26,804 bases of DNA from an uncultured Eubacteriales bacterium (GCA_900547405.1 URGL01000033.1:1-26804), one strand, 5' to 3'. Counted from the first letter of the stretch, positions 1 to 7,491 are shown. The notes: generated from the letters alone by a model not told the origin. Program-made: numbers and translations.

Positions 1-680
1 CCCTTGGGAGCGGATGCGCCGAAGAGGGTCCGGCCTGTAAGCCGCAGATCCTCCCGTTGGGCGTACAGGTCCTTAGGCAGCAGAAAATATTCCTGCTCCG
101 CGCCTACGCAGGTAATGATCCGCTGAGTCTCGGTGTCGCCGAAGAGCCGCAAAATGCGGATGGCCTCCCGAGAGATCTCCTCTAAAGACCGCAGCAGAGG
201 GGTTTTCTTATCCAGGGAGTCCCCGGTGTAGGAGAAGAACATGGTAGGGATGTATAGGCTGCTATCCTTGACAAAGGCACAGGCCGTAGGGTCCCAGGCG
301 GTGTAGCCCCGTGCCTCGAAGGTTGCCCTCAGGCCGCCGGAAGGAAAGGAACTGGCGTCTGGCTCACCACGAACCAGTTCCTTGCCGGAAAACTCCATGA
401 TGACGCGCCCATCGCCGGTGGGAGAAATAAAGGAGTCGTGCTTTTCGGCGGTGATGCCGGTCATGGGCTGGAACCAGTGAGTATAGTGGGTAGCTCCCTT
501 TTCCAGGGCCCAAATCTTCATAGCTTCCGCAATTTCGTTGGCTACATCCAGCGGCAGACTAGAACCGGTCTGGATACAGGTCTCCCAGGCTTTGTAGATT
601 TCCACAGGAAGCCGCTGCTTCATGACCGCCTCGTTAAATACATCGCTGCCAAAGATTTCCGGGACATTCAATAGGGCCAT
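1..680 (-). CDS. glnN: Glutamine synthetase type III, N-terminal part (runs off the window)
   Basis: This gene would make glutamine from glutamate, ammonia and ATP in the cytoplasm. I translated the minus strand from the ATG at 678-680 to the window edge, giving 226 residues of a family whose members are usually about 700. Recognisable GSIII blocks are THWFQPMTG, EKHDSF, the SGKELVRGEPDASSFPSGG stretch, GAEQEYFL (a glutamate-rich metal-binding segment) and the final GRTLFGASAPKG, which normally leads into QELEDHYF. The start is supported by the GAAAGGA ribosome site just upstream and by the MALLNVPEIFGS opening, a usual N-terminus in this family. A candidate promoter lies upstream at 726-754. 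The C-terminal two thirds are outside the window, so completeness cannot be judged. Confidence 0.93.
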   Translation of the reverse strand, partial: MALLNVPEIFGSDVFNEAVMKQRLPVEIYKAWETCIQTGSSLPLDVANEIAEAMKIWALEKGATHYTHWFQPMTGITAEKHDSFISPTGDGRVIMEFSGKELVRGEPDASSFPSGGLRATFEARGYTAWDPTACAFVKDSSLYIPTMFFSYTGDSLDKKTPLLRSLEEISREAIRILRLFGDTETQRIITCVGAEQEYFLLPKDLYAQREDLRLTGRTLFGASAPK

Positions 681-725
681 TGGAAACATTCCTTTCAAAT
701 ACATATTTACGCAATTCTACAGCTG

Positions 726-754
726 ATTTTATGCCAACGGGCAAGAAAAAGCAA
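726..754 (-). promoter_or_regulatory. Candidate sigma-A promoter of glnN
   Basis: On the minus strand a TTGCTT (749-754) and TAAAAT (726-731) are separated by 17 bases, about 45 bases before the glnN start codon. The -10 is a good match and the -35 only partial, so this is the best candidate rather than a certain promoter. I see no clear nitrogen-regulator operator around it. Confidence 0.5.
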
Positions 755-800
755 GGGGCGAATCTGTGCAAAATCGGTTCGATTTCTGTTACCGTTTTGT

Positions 801-1910
801 CTATTTCGTCAGCGGCTTTTGGCCCTTCTCTTCCCTGCTCATCTGCAGCCTGGCTTTTTTCGCCGCCTGGAAGAGACTGGAAAGGTCCTCTGCCAGATAT
901 TTGCGGAACAGCTCAGAGGAACGCAGACGACTGATATAGGAAACCAGATTTTTAGGCTGGAAAATATCCCCTGTCAACTCTGCGTCATTGGAGGTCAGCA
1001 GATCAAAGAGCATATTTACCATCCGCACCCGGGTATCCACGTCGGTTCCCTTCAGCCAGATATCAACGGTTTGCCTCAGGAATATTGCGTTCCCGCTTAA
1101 TGTTTTTGCCGGAGTGAGTCTGGTGCCCATTACTTCCCAGGTGAAGGCATCATGCTGCATAATGCCGGAGCCAACACTTTGCACCACTGTCAGGGGCTCC
1201 AGGTGATAGAGGATCATGCCGATCATGCTGCCCTGGGGCACCTGGGTATGAAGTATGGGCAGGATTGCGTTGTACCCTGGATCTTCCAGGAATTCCTCCG
1301 GAAAACCGGGGCCGTCCTGGTTATAAACTTCCTGCACCCTGCTCCGGAGTACTGGTGGCAGCTGAGACACAGCGTACACCGCCACATTGCCGCCCTTAGA
1401 ATGACCGCTGACCCGGACCATTCCCCTATGGGTCATCATCATTTCCAGCAGATATTCCTTGGCAAGGCGCTGGGATGGGATCTCTTGGCGGAAACACATA
1501 CTGAAATCCTCTTTCCATCCCACCAATGTATTGTCTGTACCTCGGAAAGAGACAAAAAGGCTGCCATCCGACAGTAAAAAAGTTACCGCGGCAAATTGGG
1601 TATCCCGTGCTGGATTGAAAATCTCCCGGTAGTTCCAAACGTCTACAGAGCCGAACCGGCGGCTCTCTCCGGCGGCACGCAGCAGGGCCAGGTCATAGTC
1701 CGGCCGTACATAGCCAATGGGCTCCGGCGAAGCAAAGAAGTCTGCCGCCGCTTCCTTCAGGGAGATGGGCGCAGTTGGATTTTCCAATACCCTCCCCCGG
1801 AAAGGAATATAGCTCAGGGCAGAGAAAATCAGCGCATCCACTTCGTTGGGGCCATCCAGAGAAAAGGGCAGGTCTCCCCGCCAGGCCACGTAGTCCAGAA
1901 TGTTTGCCAT
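801..1910 (-). CDS. DUF2974 (Mbeg1-like) alpha/beta-hydrolase, lipase-like
   Basis: A 369-residue cytoplasmic protein resembling the DUF2974/Mbeg1-like family, which has an alpha/beta-hydrolase fold. I see the nucleophile elbow GHSKGG at residues 169-174 (putative nucleophile Ser171) and the lipase-3-like block FVSFRGTDNTLVGWKEDF around residues 119-136, which normally supplies the oxyanion side. The opening MANILDYVAWRGD is typical of the family. There is no signal peptide or membrane segment. The substrate is unknown; lipid or ester hydrolysis is an inference from the fold. The ATG is preceded by AGAGGTGA at good spacing, and a promoter (1930-1958) lies just upstream. The gene is separate from pcrA because a remnant ORF of about 190 bases on the other strand lies between them. 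Confidence 0.85.
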   Translation of the reverse strand: MANILDYVAWRGDLPFSLDGPNEVDALIFSALSYIPFRGRVLENPTAPISLKEAAADFFASPEPIGYVRPDYDLALLRAAGESRRFGSVDVWNYREIFNPARDTQFAAVTFLLSDGSLFVSFRGTDNTLVGWKEDFSMCFRQEIPSQRLAKEYLLEMMMTHRGMVRVSGHSKGGNVAVYAVSQLPPVLRSRVQEVYNQDGPGFPEEFLEDPGYNAILPILHTQVPQGSMIGMILYHLEPLTVVQSVGSGIMQHDAFTWEVMGTRLTPAKTLSGNAIFLRQTVDIWLKGTDVDTRVRMVNMLFDLLTSNDAELTGDIFQPKNLVSYISRLRSSELFRKYLAEDLSSLFQAAKKARLQMSREEKGQKPLTK

Positions 1911-1929
1911 GGTATCACCTCTTATGGGT

Positions 1930-1958
1930 ATGATAGCCTGTTTTTATGAAGATTTCAA
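1930..1958 (-). promoter_or_regulatory. Sigma-A promoter of the DUF2974 hydrolase gene
   Basis: Minus-strand TTGAAA (1953-1958) and TATCAT (1930-1935) are 17 bases apart, about 20 bases before the hydrolase start codon. The -35 half lies inside the first codons of the remnant ORF 1946-2134, which runs the opposite way. Confidence 0.6.
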
Positions 1959-2134
1959 GAAAGAAGTTCAAGGATAAGAAATTCGCCGCCGGCTGCTCCC
2001 GGGATGTGATCCGTCAGGGTGCCGAGAGACTGGGTTGGACCATTGAGGAGTTGATGGGGAAGACCATCCTCGCCATGCGTTCCTGCGAAGAAACCGTCAA
2101 CGAGGAATGGAAAGTCCTCTGCCCAGAGCATTAA
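1946..2134 (+). pseudogene. Remnant of a COG2316-type predicted HD-superfamily hydrolase (C-terminal third)
   Basis: This 62-codon open frame encodes a peptide containing KKFKDKKFAAGCSRDVIRQG followed by AERLGWTIEELMGKTILAMR. I recognise it as the conserved C-terminal end of COG2316 predicted HD hydrolases, which are normally about 180-190 residues. The N-terminal two thirds, with the HD metal-binding residues, are absent: an in-frame TAG lies at 1934-1936 and the opposite-strand hydrolase begins at 1910. There is no ribosome site before the ATG. The stop codon overlaps the pcrA stop by 4 bases on the other strand. The simplest reading is a 5'-deleted gene fragment. A short functional protein is possible, since the frame has stayed open. 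Family assignment is from memory of the motif, not a search. Confidence 0.6.
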
Positions 2135-4278
2135 AGAAACTGCACTTTTCCGGCATCGGCAAAGGTCCTGGGCGTCACAATCGTGTCAAACTGAACAATG
2201 ATACCCTGGCCGTCTCGGGGAATACCGATGACGATGCCGGGACCGAAGACCTGGTGGGTGACCCGTTTGCCTACCAGGTCGCTTTGTTTTGAAGTATCAG
2301 AGGCCCAATCCTCTGTTTCTTGGATGGATCGCAGGGTTTTCTCTTCCAGATCTGGATCCAGAGGCATCACATAGTCCACATTCTCCTTCTCTGCGTTGAA
2401 TAGAAACCGGCTGGGGTAACGAAAGGAGCCATCGTAGCCAGTGCCTGCGGCATCGGAGAGAAACAGCCGGTCCCTGGCCCGGGTGAAGGCAACATAGCAC
2501 AGCCTCCGTTCTTCCTCCAGCTTCTCCCGGGTATTGGCTCGCTTGCCGGGGAAGATCCCCTCGGAAAGGCCGCAGACGAAGACCACGGGGAACTCCAGGC
2601 CTTTGGCAGAATGGACGGTCATGAGCTTTACTGCCTGGGCTCTTTCACCGGTATCCATGTTGGTGAACAGGGCAGCATGGTCCAGGTAATTGCCCAGGGT
2701 AACGGTCTCCCCTGCTTTCCTGGTAAAATCGAAGATGGCCTGTTTTAATTCTGCCAGGTTATCCAGCCTTTCCTCCTCCCCGGCGGTGCGAAGCATCTGC
2801 TCGTAACCGCTTTCATGGAGGACCCCGGCCAGCAGGTCCGTCAGATCCATTTGATCGAATATTGCCCGGTATTTTTCGATAAGCCGCACATAATCCTTTG
2901 CTTTGCAGTGCCGGAAAGAGTCGGTTTCCAGGTTGTCCATAAGGGCCTGATACAGTGTGCAGCCTCTGGCGGCAGCATATGCTTTTATGGCGGCGATCCG
3001 GGTCCGGCCCACGCCCCGCCTTGGCTCGTTGACGGTCCTCAAGAAGCTGATATCATCCGGGTTGTAGATCATTCGCAGGTAGCTCAGCACATCCTTGATT
3101 TCTTTCCGCTTGTAGAACTCCACACCGGAATAGAGCACATAGGGGATCTTATTACGGATCAGGGACTCCTCCAGAGCCCGGGATACATAGTGGGCCCGGT
3201 AGAGGACCCCCATAGAGGAATAGGAGACCCCCTCCTCCCCCTCATGGAGCGCCCGCATATTGGCAGTGATCCAATCCGCCTCCAACGCGCTGGTCTTGGC
3301 ATGGAAATACAGGGGCTTCCGGTTGCCCGGCCGGACCGGGATCAGTTCTTTCTTCAGCCGCTCCCGGTTTTTGTCGACAAGGGCATTGGAGGCCGCCAAA
3401 ATCTGAGGGGTGGACCGATAGTTCCGGTTTAAGTAGGTGGTTTTGGCTCCCGGATGCCGGGTTGGAAACTCCAGAATGAATTTTACATCTGCTCCGCGCC
3501 AGGTGTAAATCGTCTGGTCCGGATCCCCTACCACAAAAAGATTGTGATGGTAGCCGCTTAAAATATCCGTCAGAGTATACTGGTCCTTATCGATGTCCTG
3601 GAATTCGTCCACCATAATGTATTCCAGCCGCTGCTGCCATTTCTCCCTAGCCTCCCGACTGTGCTCCAGAATATAGATGGCGAAGTAAACAAGATCATCA
3701 AAATCCAGAGCGAAGCACTTGCGCTGCTCATAGAAATAGCGATAAAGAATTTTATCTTTTAACGTGGACGCGCTTTTTACCAGGTCCAGAAGCTCTTCCA
3801 TATCGGCATGGATGAGGGTTTTCACATACCCCCGGCCGCCCTTGCGCCAGCCGATGTGATCTACCGCTTCCTGGATGGTGATGTCCCGGCCTGTGATGCC
3901 CAAATCCTCAAAGACTACGCTCAGCATAGCCTTCTTGTCCTCCTCGTCCAGGATGAGAAAGGTTTTGGGATAGCCTACTACATGGCAGTCCTCTTTCAGC
4001 AGCCCTACGCAGAAGCCGTGAAAGGTGGTGATCCTAGCCAAATCCTGGTCCGGCAGCTGGGCCCGGATCCGCTTTTTCATCTCGGCAGCGGCTTTATTGG
4101 TAAAGGTGACACAGAGAATATTGGCAGTGGAGATGCCCAAGACGTCCACCAGATACAAATACCGGGCCGCCAATGTTTTTGTTTTTCCGGAGCCTGCGCC
4201 AGCCACCACCCGAATGTATCCTTCTGTGGTTGTGGCCGCCTCCCGCTGTTCCGGGTTCAGCTGCTGTAGATAGTCCAT
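2131..4278 (-). CDS. pcrA: ATP-dependent DNA helicase PcrA/UvrD (superfamily 1A)
   Basis: A 3'-5' DNA helicase of 715 residues that acts in nucleotide excision repair, removal of recombination intermediates and replication-transcription conflicts. Motifs run in family order: Q motif LNPEQREA near residue 7, Walker A GAGSGKT at 27-33, motif II VDEFQD, motif III GDPDQTIYTWRGA, motif IV NRNYRST, motif V MTVHSAKGLEFP and motif VI YVAFTRARDRL. The last 45 or so residues (HQVFGPGIVIGI to FADAGKVQFL) form the Tudor-like tail typical of PcrA that contacts RNA polymerase. Length is slightly below the usual 720-740. The ATG has a GGGAGG ribosome site 6-7 bases upstream and a near-consensus promoter at 4305-4333. 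It is transcribed divergently from the aromatic operon. Confidence 0.95.
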   Translation of the reverse strand: MDYLQQLNPEQREAATTTEGYIRVVAGAGSGKTKTLAARYLYLVDVLGISTANILCVTFTNKAAAEMKKRIRAQLPDQDLARITTFHGFCVGLLKEDCHVVGYPKTFLILDEEDKKAMLSVVFEDLGITGRDITIQEAVDHIGWRKGGRGYVKTLIHADMEELLDLVKSASTLKDKILYRYFYEQRKCFALDFDDLVYFAIYILEHSREAREKWQQRLEYIMVDEFQDIDKDQYTLTDILSGYHHNLFVVGDPDQTIYTWRGADVKFILEFPTRHPGAKTTYLNRNYRSTPQILAASNALVDKNRERLKKELIPVRPGNRKPLYFHAKTSALEADWITANMRALHEGEEGVSYSSMGVLYRAHYVSRALEESLIRNKIPYVLYSGVEFYKRKEIKDVLSYLRMIYNPDDISFLRTVNEPRRGVGRTRIAAIKAYAAARGCTLYQALMDNLETDSFRHCKAKDYVRLIEKYRAIFDQMDLTDLLAGVLHESGYEQMLRTAGEEERLDNLAELKQAIFDFTRKAGETVTLGNYLDHAALFTNMDTGERAQAVKLMTVHSAKGLEFPVVFVCGLSEGIFPGKRANTREKLEEERRLCYVAFTRARDRLFLSDAAGTGYDGSFRYPSRFLFNAEKENVDYVMPLDPDLEEKTLRSIQETEDWASDTSKQSDLVGKRVTHQVFGPGIVIGIPRDGQGIIVQFDTIVTPRTFADAGKVQFL

Positions 4279-4304
4279 AGTCTGCCTCCCTGGCCGTTTT
4301 CCTC

Positions 4305-4333
4305 ATTATAAAGCATATGTTTGCAAATGTCCA
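4305..4333 (-). promoter_or_regulatory. Sigma-A promoter of pcrA
   Basis: Minus-strand TGGACA (4328-4333) and a perfect TATAAT (4305-4310) are spaced by 17 bases and lie 27 bases before the pcrA ATG. The ten bases around the -35, ACAGTGGACA, recur exactly in the tig promoter at 22310-22319. Confidence 0.8.
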
Positions 4334-4350
4334 CTGTCTTTTTGAGAGCT

Positions 4351-4381
4351 ACATTTTTTCGTTATGGAGAAACATTTTTTC
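4351..4381 (+). repeat. Pair of direct 10-base repeats between the divergent pcrA and aro promoters
   Basis: ACATTTTTTC occurs at 4351-4360 and again at 4372-4381, a 21-base (two helical turn) period. The second copy ends 9 bases upstream of the aro operon -35. It could be a phased A/T tract acting as an UP element, a regulator site, or chance in AT-rich intergenic DNA. Confidence 0.4.
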
Positions 4382-4390
4382 CGAAACCTC

Positions 4391-4419
4391 TTGCAATGAG
4401 CACTCTGTAGTGGTATAAT
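4391..4419 (+). promoter_or_regulatory. Extended -10 sigma-A promoter of the aromatic operon
   Basis: TTGCAA (4391-4396), a 17-base spacer, then TGG plus a perfect TATAAT (4414-4419), giving an extended TGn -10. The predicted transcription start is near 4426, about 24 bases before the leader peptide. There is therefore no room for a T-box or other large riboswitch upstream of the leader. Confidence 0.85.
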
Positions 4420-4449
4420 CCAAGCAACAACTCTTTGGAGGAGCAAAAG

Positions 4450-4509
4450 ATGAAGTCCTTCTTCGCTTACAGCTTTTATTACTATTACTTTTTTGAGAAG
4501 AAAAGGTAA
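4450..4509 (+). CDS. Phe/Tyr-rich leader peptide of the aromatic operon
   Basis: A 19-residue peptide, MKSFFAYSFYYYYFFEKKR, with five Phe and five Tyr, including a run of seven consecutive aromatic codons (residues 9-15) and no Trp. It has a strong GGAGGAG ribosome site (4437-4443) at proper spacing, starts about 24 bases after the predicted transcription start, and its stop is directly followed by competing RNA hairpins. This is the arrangement of the classical trp/phe/his leader peptides of enterobacteria. Ribosome stalling at these codons would report low charged tRNA-Phe or tRNA-Tyr. It is too short for normal gene callers. The role is inferred from architecture, but the codon composition is hard to explain otherwise. 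Confidence 0.88.
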   Translation: MKSFFAYSFYYYYFFEKKR

Positions 4510-4511
4510 TA

Positions 4512-4575
4512 GAAATTTGTGCTGTCCTCCTTTTGGGAGTCCAATTCATGTCAGTATTGGCGCCGCACGAATTTC
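4512..4575 (+). promoter_or_regulatory. Antiterminator hairpin of the aro attenuator
   Basis: The 11 bases GAAATTTGTGC at 4512-4522 can pair with GCACGAATTTC at 4565-4575 (ten Watson-Crick pairs and one G-U). The downstream arm overlaps the 5' arm and loop of the terminator, so the two structures exclude each other. The upstream arm begins 3 bases after the leader-peptide stop. A ribosome at the stop would cover it and let the terminator form; one stalled at the Phe/Tyr codons would leave it free, giving read-through. Confidence 0.75.
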
Positions 4576-4591
4576 CGTGCGGCGCTTTTTT
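4560..4591 (+). terminator. Intrinsic terminator of the aro attenuator
   Basis: A perfect 10-base-pair stem, GCGCCGCACG (4560-4569) with CGTGCGGCGC (4576-4585), a 6-base loop, and six T residues (4586-4591). It lies between the leader peptide and aroF, so it must be conditional for the operon to be expressed. Confidence 0.92.
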
Positions 4592-4610
4592 GTAAGGAGC
4601 TGGAGAAAAA

Positions 4611-5612
4611 ATGATCGCAATTTTGAAAAATGGAACTACCCCGGAGCAAAAAAACCACCTGATCCAGTGGCTGCACAAGCAGAATCTGGACGTGCACGTA
4701 TCCGAAGGCAAAGAAGTAACCATCCTGGGCCTGGTTGGCGACACCAGCCGGATAGACATGGAGCTATTGAACAGCCTGGAGATCGTAGAATCCGTTAAGC
4801 GGGTGACGGAGCCTTTCAAGCAGGCAAACCGGAAATTCCATCCCCAGGACACCATTGTGGAGGCTGGTCCCGCACGGATCGGCGGCGGCTACTTCGCCAT
4901 GATTGCCGGCCCCTGCTCTGTGGAGTCCGAAGAGCAGATCGTTTCCATTGCCAAAGAGGTCCAAAAGAGCGGGGCTACCCTGCTCCGGGGCGGTGCCTTC
5001 AAGCCCCGTACTTCTCCCTATGCATTCCAGGGGATGGGTGCTCAGGGGCTGAAGCTGCTGGAAATCGCAAAACAGGAAACCGGACTGCCCATTGTCACGG
5101 AAATCATGAACATCAATGCCCTGGACCTCTTTGAAAACGTAGATGTGATCCAGGTTGGTGCCCGGAATATGCAGAACTTTGACCTTCTCAAAGAACTGGG
5201 TAAGACCCGGAAACCCATTCTCCTAAAGCGTGGCCTGGCCAACACCCTCCAGGAGCTGCTGATGAGTGCGGAATATATTATGAGTGAGGGCAATGAGAAT
5301 GTGGTCCTCTGTGAGCGAGGTATCCGGACTTTTGAAACCTGCACCAGAAACACCATGGACATCTCTGCCATTCCTGTGCTCCATGAGCTGAGTCACCTGC
5401 CGGTGGTGGCCGATCCCAGTCACGCCACAGGCAAGTCCCGCTACGTTTCCGCCATGGCATGCGCCGCTGTCGCCGCAGGTGCCGACGGACTGATGATCGA
5501 AGTTCACAATGACCCGGAGCACGCCCTGTGCGATGGTGCGCAGTCCCTGACCCCTGCCCAGTTTGACGAGGTCAGCCGCAAGGTCAACGCGATTCGGGAG
5601 GCACTGGTATGA
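4611..5612 (+). CDS. aroF: 3-deoxy-7-phosphoheptulonate (DAHP) synthase, type I-beta with N-terminal regulatory domain
   Basis: Catalyses the first committed step: phosphoenolpyruvate plus erythrose-4-phosphate to DAHP. Of 333 residues, about 1-70 form a ferredoxin/ACT-like domain as in the Thermotoga-type enzyme, known in that family to mediate feedback inhibition. The TIM-barrel core follows, with AGPCSVE at 99-105 (metal-binding Cys102), RGGAFKPRTSPY around 127-137, QVGARNMQNF, LLKRG, CERGIRTFE, DPSHATG and EVHNDPEHALCDGAQS. It is the first gene after the attenuator terminator, with GGAG 6 bases before the ATG and an AAGGAG slightly further upstream. Its stop overlaps the tyrA start by 4 bases (ATGA). 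Phe or Tyr as effector is inferred. Confidence 0.96.
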   Translation: MIAILKNGTTPEQKNHLIQWLHKQNLDVHVSEGKEVTILGLVGDTSRIDMELLNSLEIVESVKRVTEPFKQANRKFHPQDTIVEAGPARIGGGYFAMIAGPCSVESEEQIVSIAKEVQKSGATLLRGGAFKPRTSPYAFQGMGAQGLKLLEIAKQETGLPIVTEIMNINALDLFENVDVIQVGARNMQNFDLLKELGKTRKPILLKRGLANTLQELLMSAEYIMSEGNENVVLCERGIRTFETCTRNTMDISAIPVLHELSHLPVVADPSHATGKSRYVSAMACAAVAAGADGLMIEVHNDPEHALCDGAQSLTPAQFDEVSRKVNAIREALV

Positions 5613-6439
5613 CCGTTGGAATTTTGGGCTTAGGCCTGATCGGCGGTTCCATGGCCCGGGCCTACGCCCTGGCAGGCCACACGGTGCTGGCCTATGACAA
5701 GGACGAATCCACCTTGTCCTTTGCCATGCTTTCCGGAGCGGTCCATGGGCTGCTGGAAGAGAACACCATTGCTCAGTGTGACCTGATCCTTCTTTCCATC
5801 TACCCCGGAGGCTGTGGGCAATGGCTGGCAGAAAACGGCCAATTTGTAAAAAAAGAGGCCCTTGTCATGGACCTGTGCGGCATCAAGCAGGAGGTTTGCG
5901 CCCGATGCTTTCCCTTGGCAGAAATGTACGGATTTACCTATGTAGGCGGCCACCCCATGGCGGGATCTCAGTTCTCCGGTTTCAAATACAGCCGGGCAAA
6001 CCTCTACCAGGGGGCCCCTATGGTGTTGGTTCCTCCCAGATACGACGATATTGAGCTTTTACAGCGGGTAAAAGATCTGCTGGCTCCCTGCGGTTTCGGA
6101 ATGTTTTCTGTCACCACCGCCCAGGATCACGATAAGATGATTGCCTTTACATCTCAGATGCCTCATATACTCAGCAATGCCTTCATTAAATCTCCAACCG
6201 CCCTGAATCACAAAGGCTTCTCCGCAGGCAGCTACAAAGACCTGACAAGAGTTGCCTGGCTCAATGCCCCTATGTGGAGTGAATTGTTCCTGGAAAACCG
6301 GGAAAATCTGCTTTTTGAGTTGAATACCTACATTGACAGCCTGACAGAGTATCGGGATGCTCTGGAGGCAAAAGATGAGAAGACCCTGACAGCCCTGCTG
6401 GAAGCGGGCAAACTGAGAAAAGAGGAGGTAGACGGATGA
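5609..6439 (+). CDS. tyrA: Prephenate dehydrogenase (Tyr branch)
   Basis: Oxidatively decarboxylates prephenate to 4-hydroxyphenylpyruvate with NAD(P), the penultimate step to tyrosine. The 276 residues open with a Rossmann motif GLGLIGGS at 7-14, followed by MDLCGIKQ, GGHPMAGS at 113-120 (substrate-site His115) and TSQMPHILSNAF. There is no C-terminal ACT domain, unlike the longer Bacillus-type TyrA, so Tyr control may rest mainly on the leader and on DAHP synthase. Prephenate versus arogenate preference cannot be read from sequence alone. A GGGAGG ribosome site lies within the end of aroF. The gene overlaps aroF and aroB by 4 bases each, which suggests translational coupling. Confidence 0.94.
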   Translation: MTVGILGLGLIGGSMARAYALAGHTVLAYDKDESTLSFAMLSGAVHGLLEENTIAQCDLILLSIYPGGCGQWLAENGQFVKKEALVMDLCGIKQEVCARCFPLAEMYGFTYVGGHPMAGSQFSGFKYSRANLYQGAPMVLVPPRYDDIELLQRVKDLLAPCGFGMFSVTTAQDHDKMIAFTSQMPHILSNAFIKSPTALNHKGFSAGSYKDLTRVAWLNAPMWSELFLENRENLLFELNTYIDSLTEYRDALEAKDEKTLTALLEAGKLRKEEVDG

Positions 6440-7488
6440 AAACTGTAACGGTATCTGCTTCCAAAGACTACGACATTCTGATCGGTCCCGGCCTGCTTTC
6501 CCAGTTGGGCAGCCGGGTAAAGGACATAGGTAACATTCAAAAGGTTGCCCTGGTCAGCGAAAGCACGGTGTACCCCCTATTTGGAGCGAAGGCGGAAAGC
6601 TCTTTGAAAGAAGCCGGACTGGAGGTGGTCACCTTTGTATTCCCTGCTGGAGAACAGAGCAAAAACTCCGAGACGTACCTGAACCTGGTGAATTTTCTGG
6701 CGGAAAACCGTCTGACTCGGACCGATGCGCTTGTTGCTCTGGGCGGAGGGGTGGTGGGGGACCTGACAGGCTTCGCCGCGGCCACTTATCTGCGGGGAGT
6801 CTCCTTTGTCCAGGTGCCTACAACATTACTGGCTGCTGTAGATTCCTCTGTAGGCGGCAAGACGGCCATTGACCTGAGCGTGGGCAAAAATCTGGTTGGA
6901 GCCTTCTGGCAGCCCAGTCTGGTTCTGTGTGACACGGACACATTGGACACTCTCCCAAGGGAAATTTTCCGGGATGGCTGCGCTGAGGTCATCAAGTACG
7001 CCATTCTCTTCGATGCTGATTTCTTCCATTATCTGGAGCAGCACGGCGAGAATTTTGACAAAGCCTATGTGATTCAGCGCTGCGTGGAAATGAAGCGAGA
7101 TGTGGTAGCCCGAGATGAGTTCGACAATGGAGAGCGGCGGCTGCTGAATCTTGGTCACACTGTAGGCCACGGAGTGGAAGCCGGGAGCAATTTCAGCCTG
7201 TCCCACGGAAAAGGCGTATCTATCGGTATGGCAATTATAGTCCACAGTGCTGTCAACTACCGGTTGCTTTCTCCTGAAAACGCAGAAAAAATCGAAAATA
7301 TATTGTACGCTTTCCATCTTCCGACCCGGACGGAGCAGACAGCAAAAGCTCTGGCGGAATACGCCCTTTCGGACAAAAAACGAGCCGGCGGCACGGTCAG
7401 TCTGATCATCCCCCGAGCCATCGGCCGGTGTGAAATTCTGCCCACGCCGGTGGAGCAGCTGGAAGAATTCATCTCTGCGGGGTTGTAA
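6436..7488 (+). CDS. aroB: 3-dehydroquinate synthase
   Basis: Converts DAHP to 3-dehydroquinate, step 2 of the shikimate pathway, using NAD and a divalent metal. The 350 residues match the usual family length. Visible blocks are AGEQSK near 71-76, ALGGGVVGD at 101-109 (NAD binding), PTTLLAAVDSSVGGKT, DGCAEVIKYA, and the zinc-binding LGHTVGHGVE and LSHGKGVSIGM histidines. GAGGAGG (6422-6428) lies before the ATG, and the start overlaps the tyrA stop by 4 bases. Confidence 0.97.
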   Translation: MKTVTVSASKDYDILIGPGLLSQLGSRVKDIGNIQKVALVSESTVYPLFGAKAESSLKEAGLEVVTFVFPAGEQSKNSETYLNLVNFLAENRLTRTDALVALGGGVVGDLTGFAAATYLRGVSFVQVPTTLLAAVDSSVGGKTAIDLSVGKNLVGAFWQPSLVLCDTDTLDTLPREIFRDGCAEVIKYAILFDADFFHYLEQHGENFDKAYVIQRCVEMKRDVVARDEFDNGERRLLNLGHTVGHGVEAGSNFSLSHGKGVSIGMAIIVHSAVNYRLLSPENAEKIENILYAFHLPTRTEQTAKALAEYALSDKKRAGGTVSLIIPRAIGRCEILPTPVEQLEEFISAGL

Positions 7489-7491
7489 AGT

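Noticed and set aside
769..799. Possible terminator after the DUF2974 gene (CAAAACGGT pairing with ACCGATTTTG on the minus strand)
   Set aside because: The stem is AT-rich with a bulge and a 12-base loop, and no T-run follows, so I cannot support termination here.
4279..4449. T-box or other riboswitch before the aromatic operon
   Set aside because: The predicted transcription start is only about 24 bases before the leader peptide and no T-box sequence (such as AGGGTGGNACCGCG) is present downstream.
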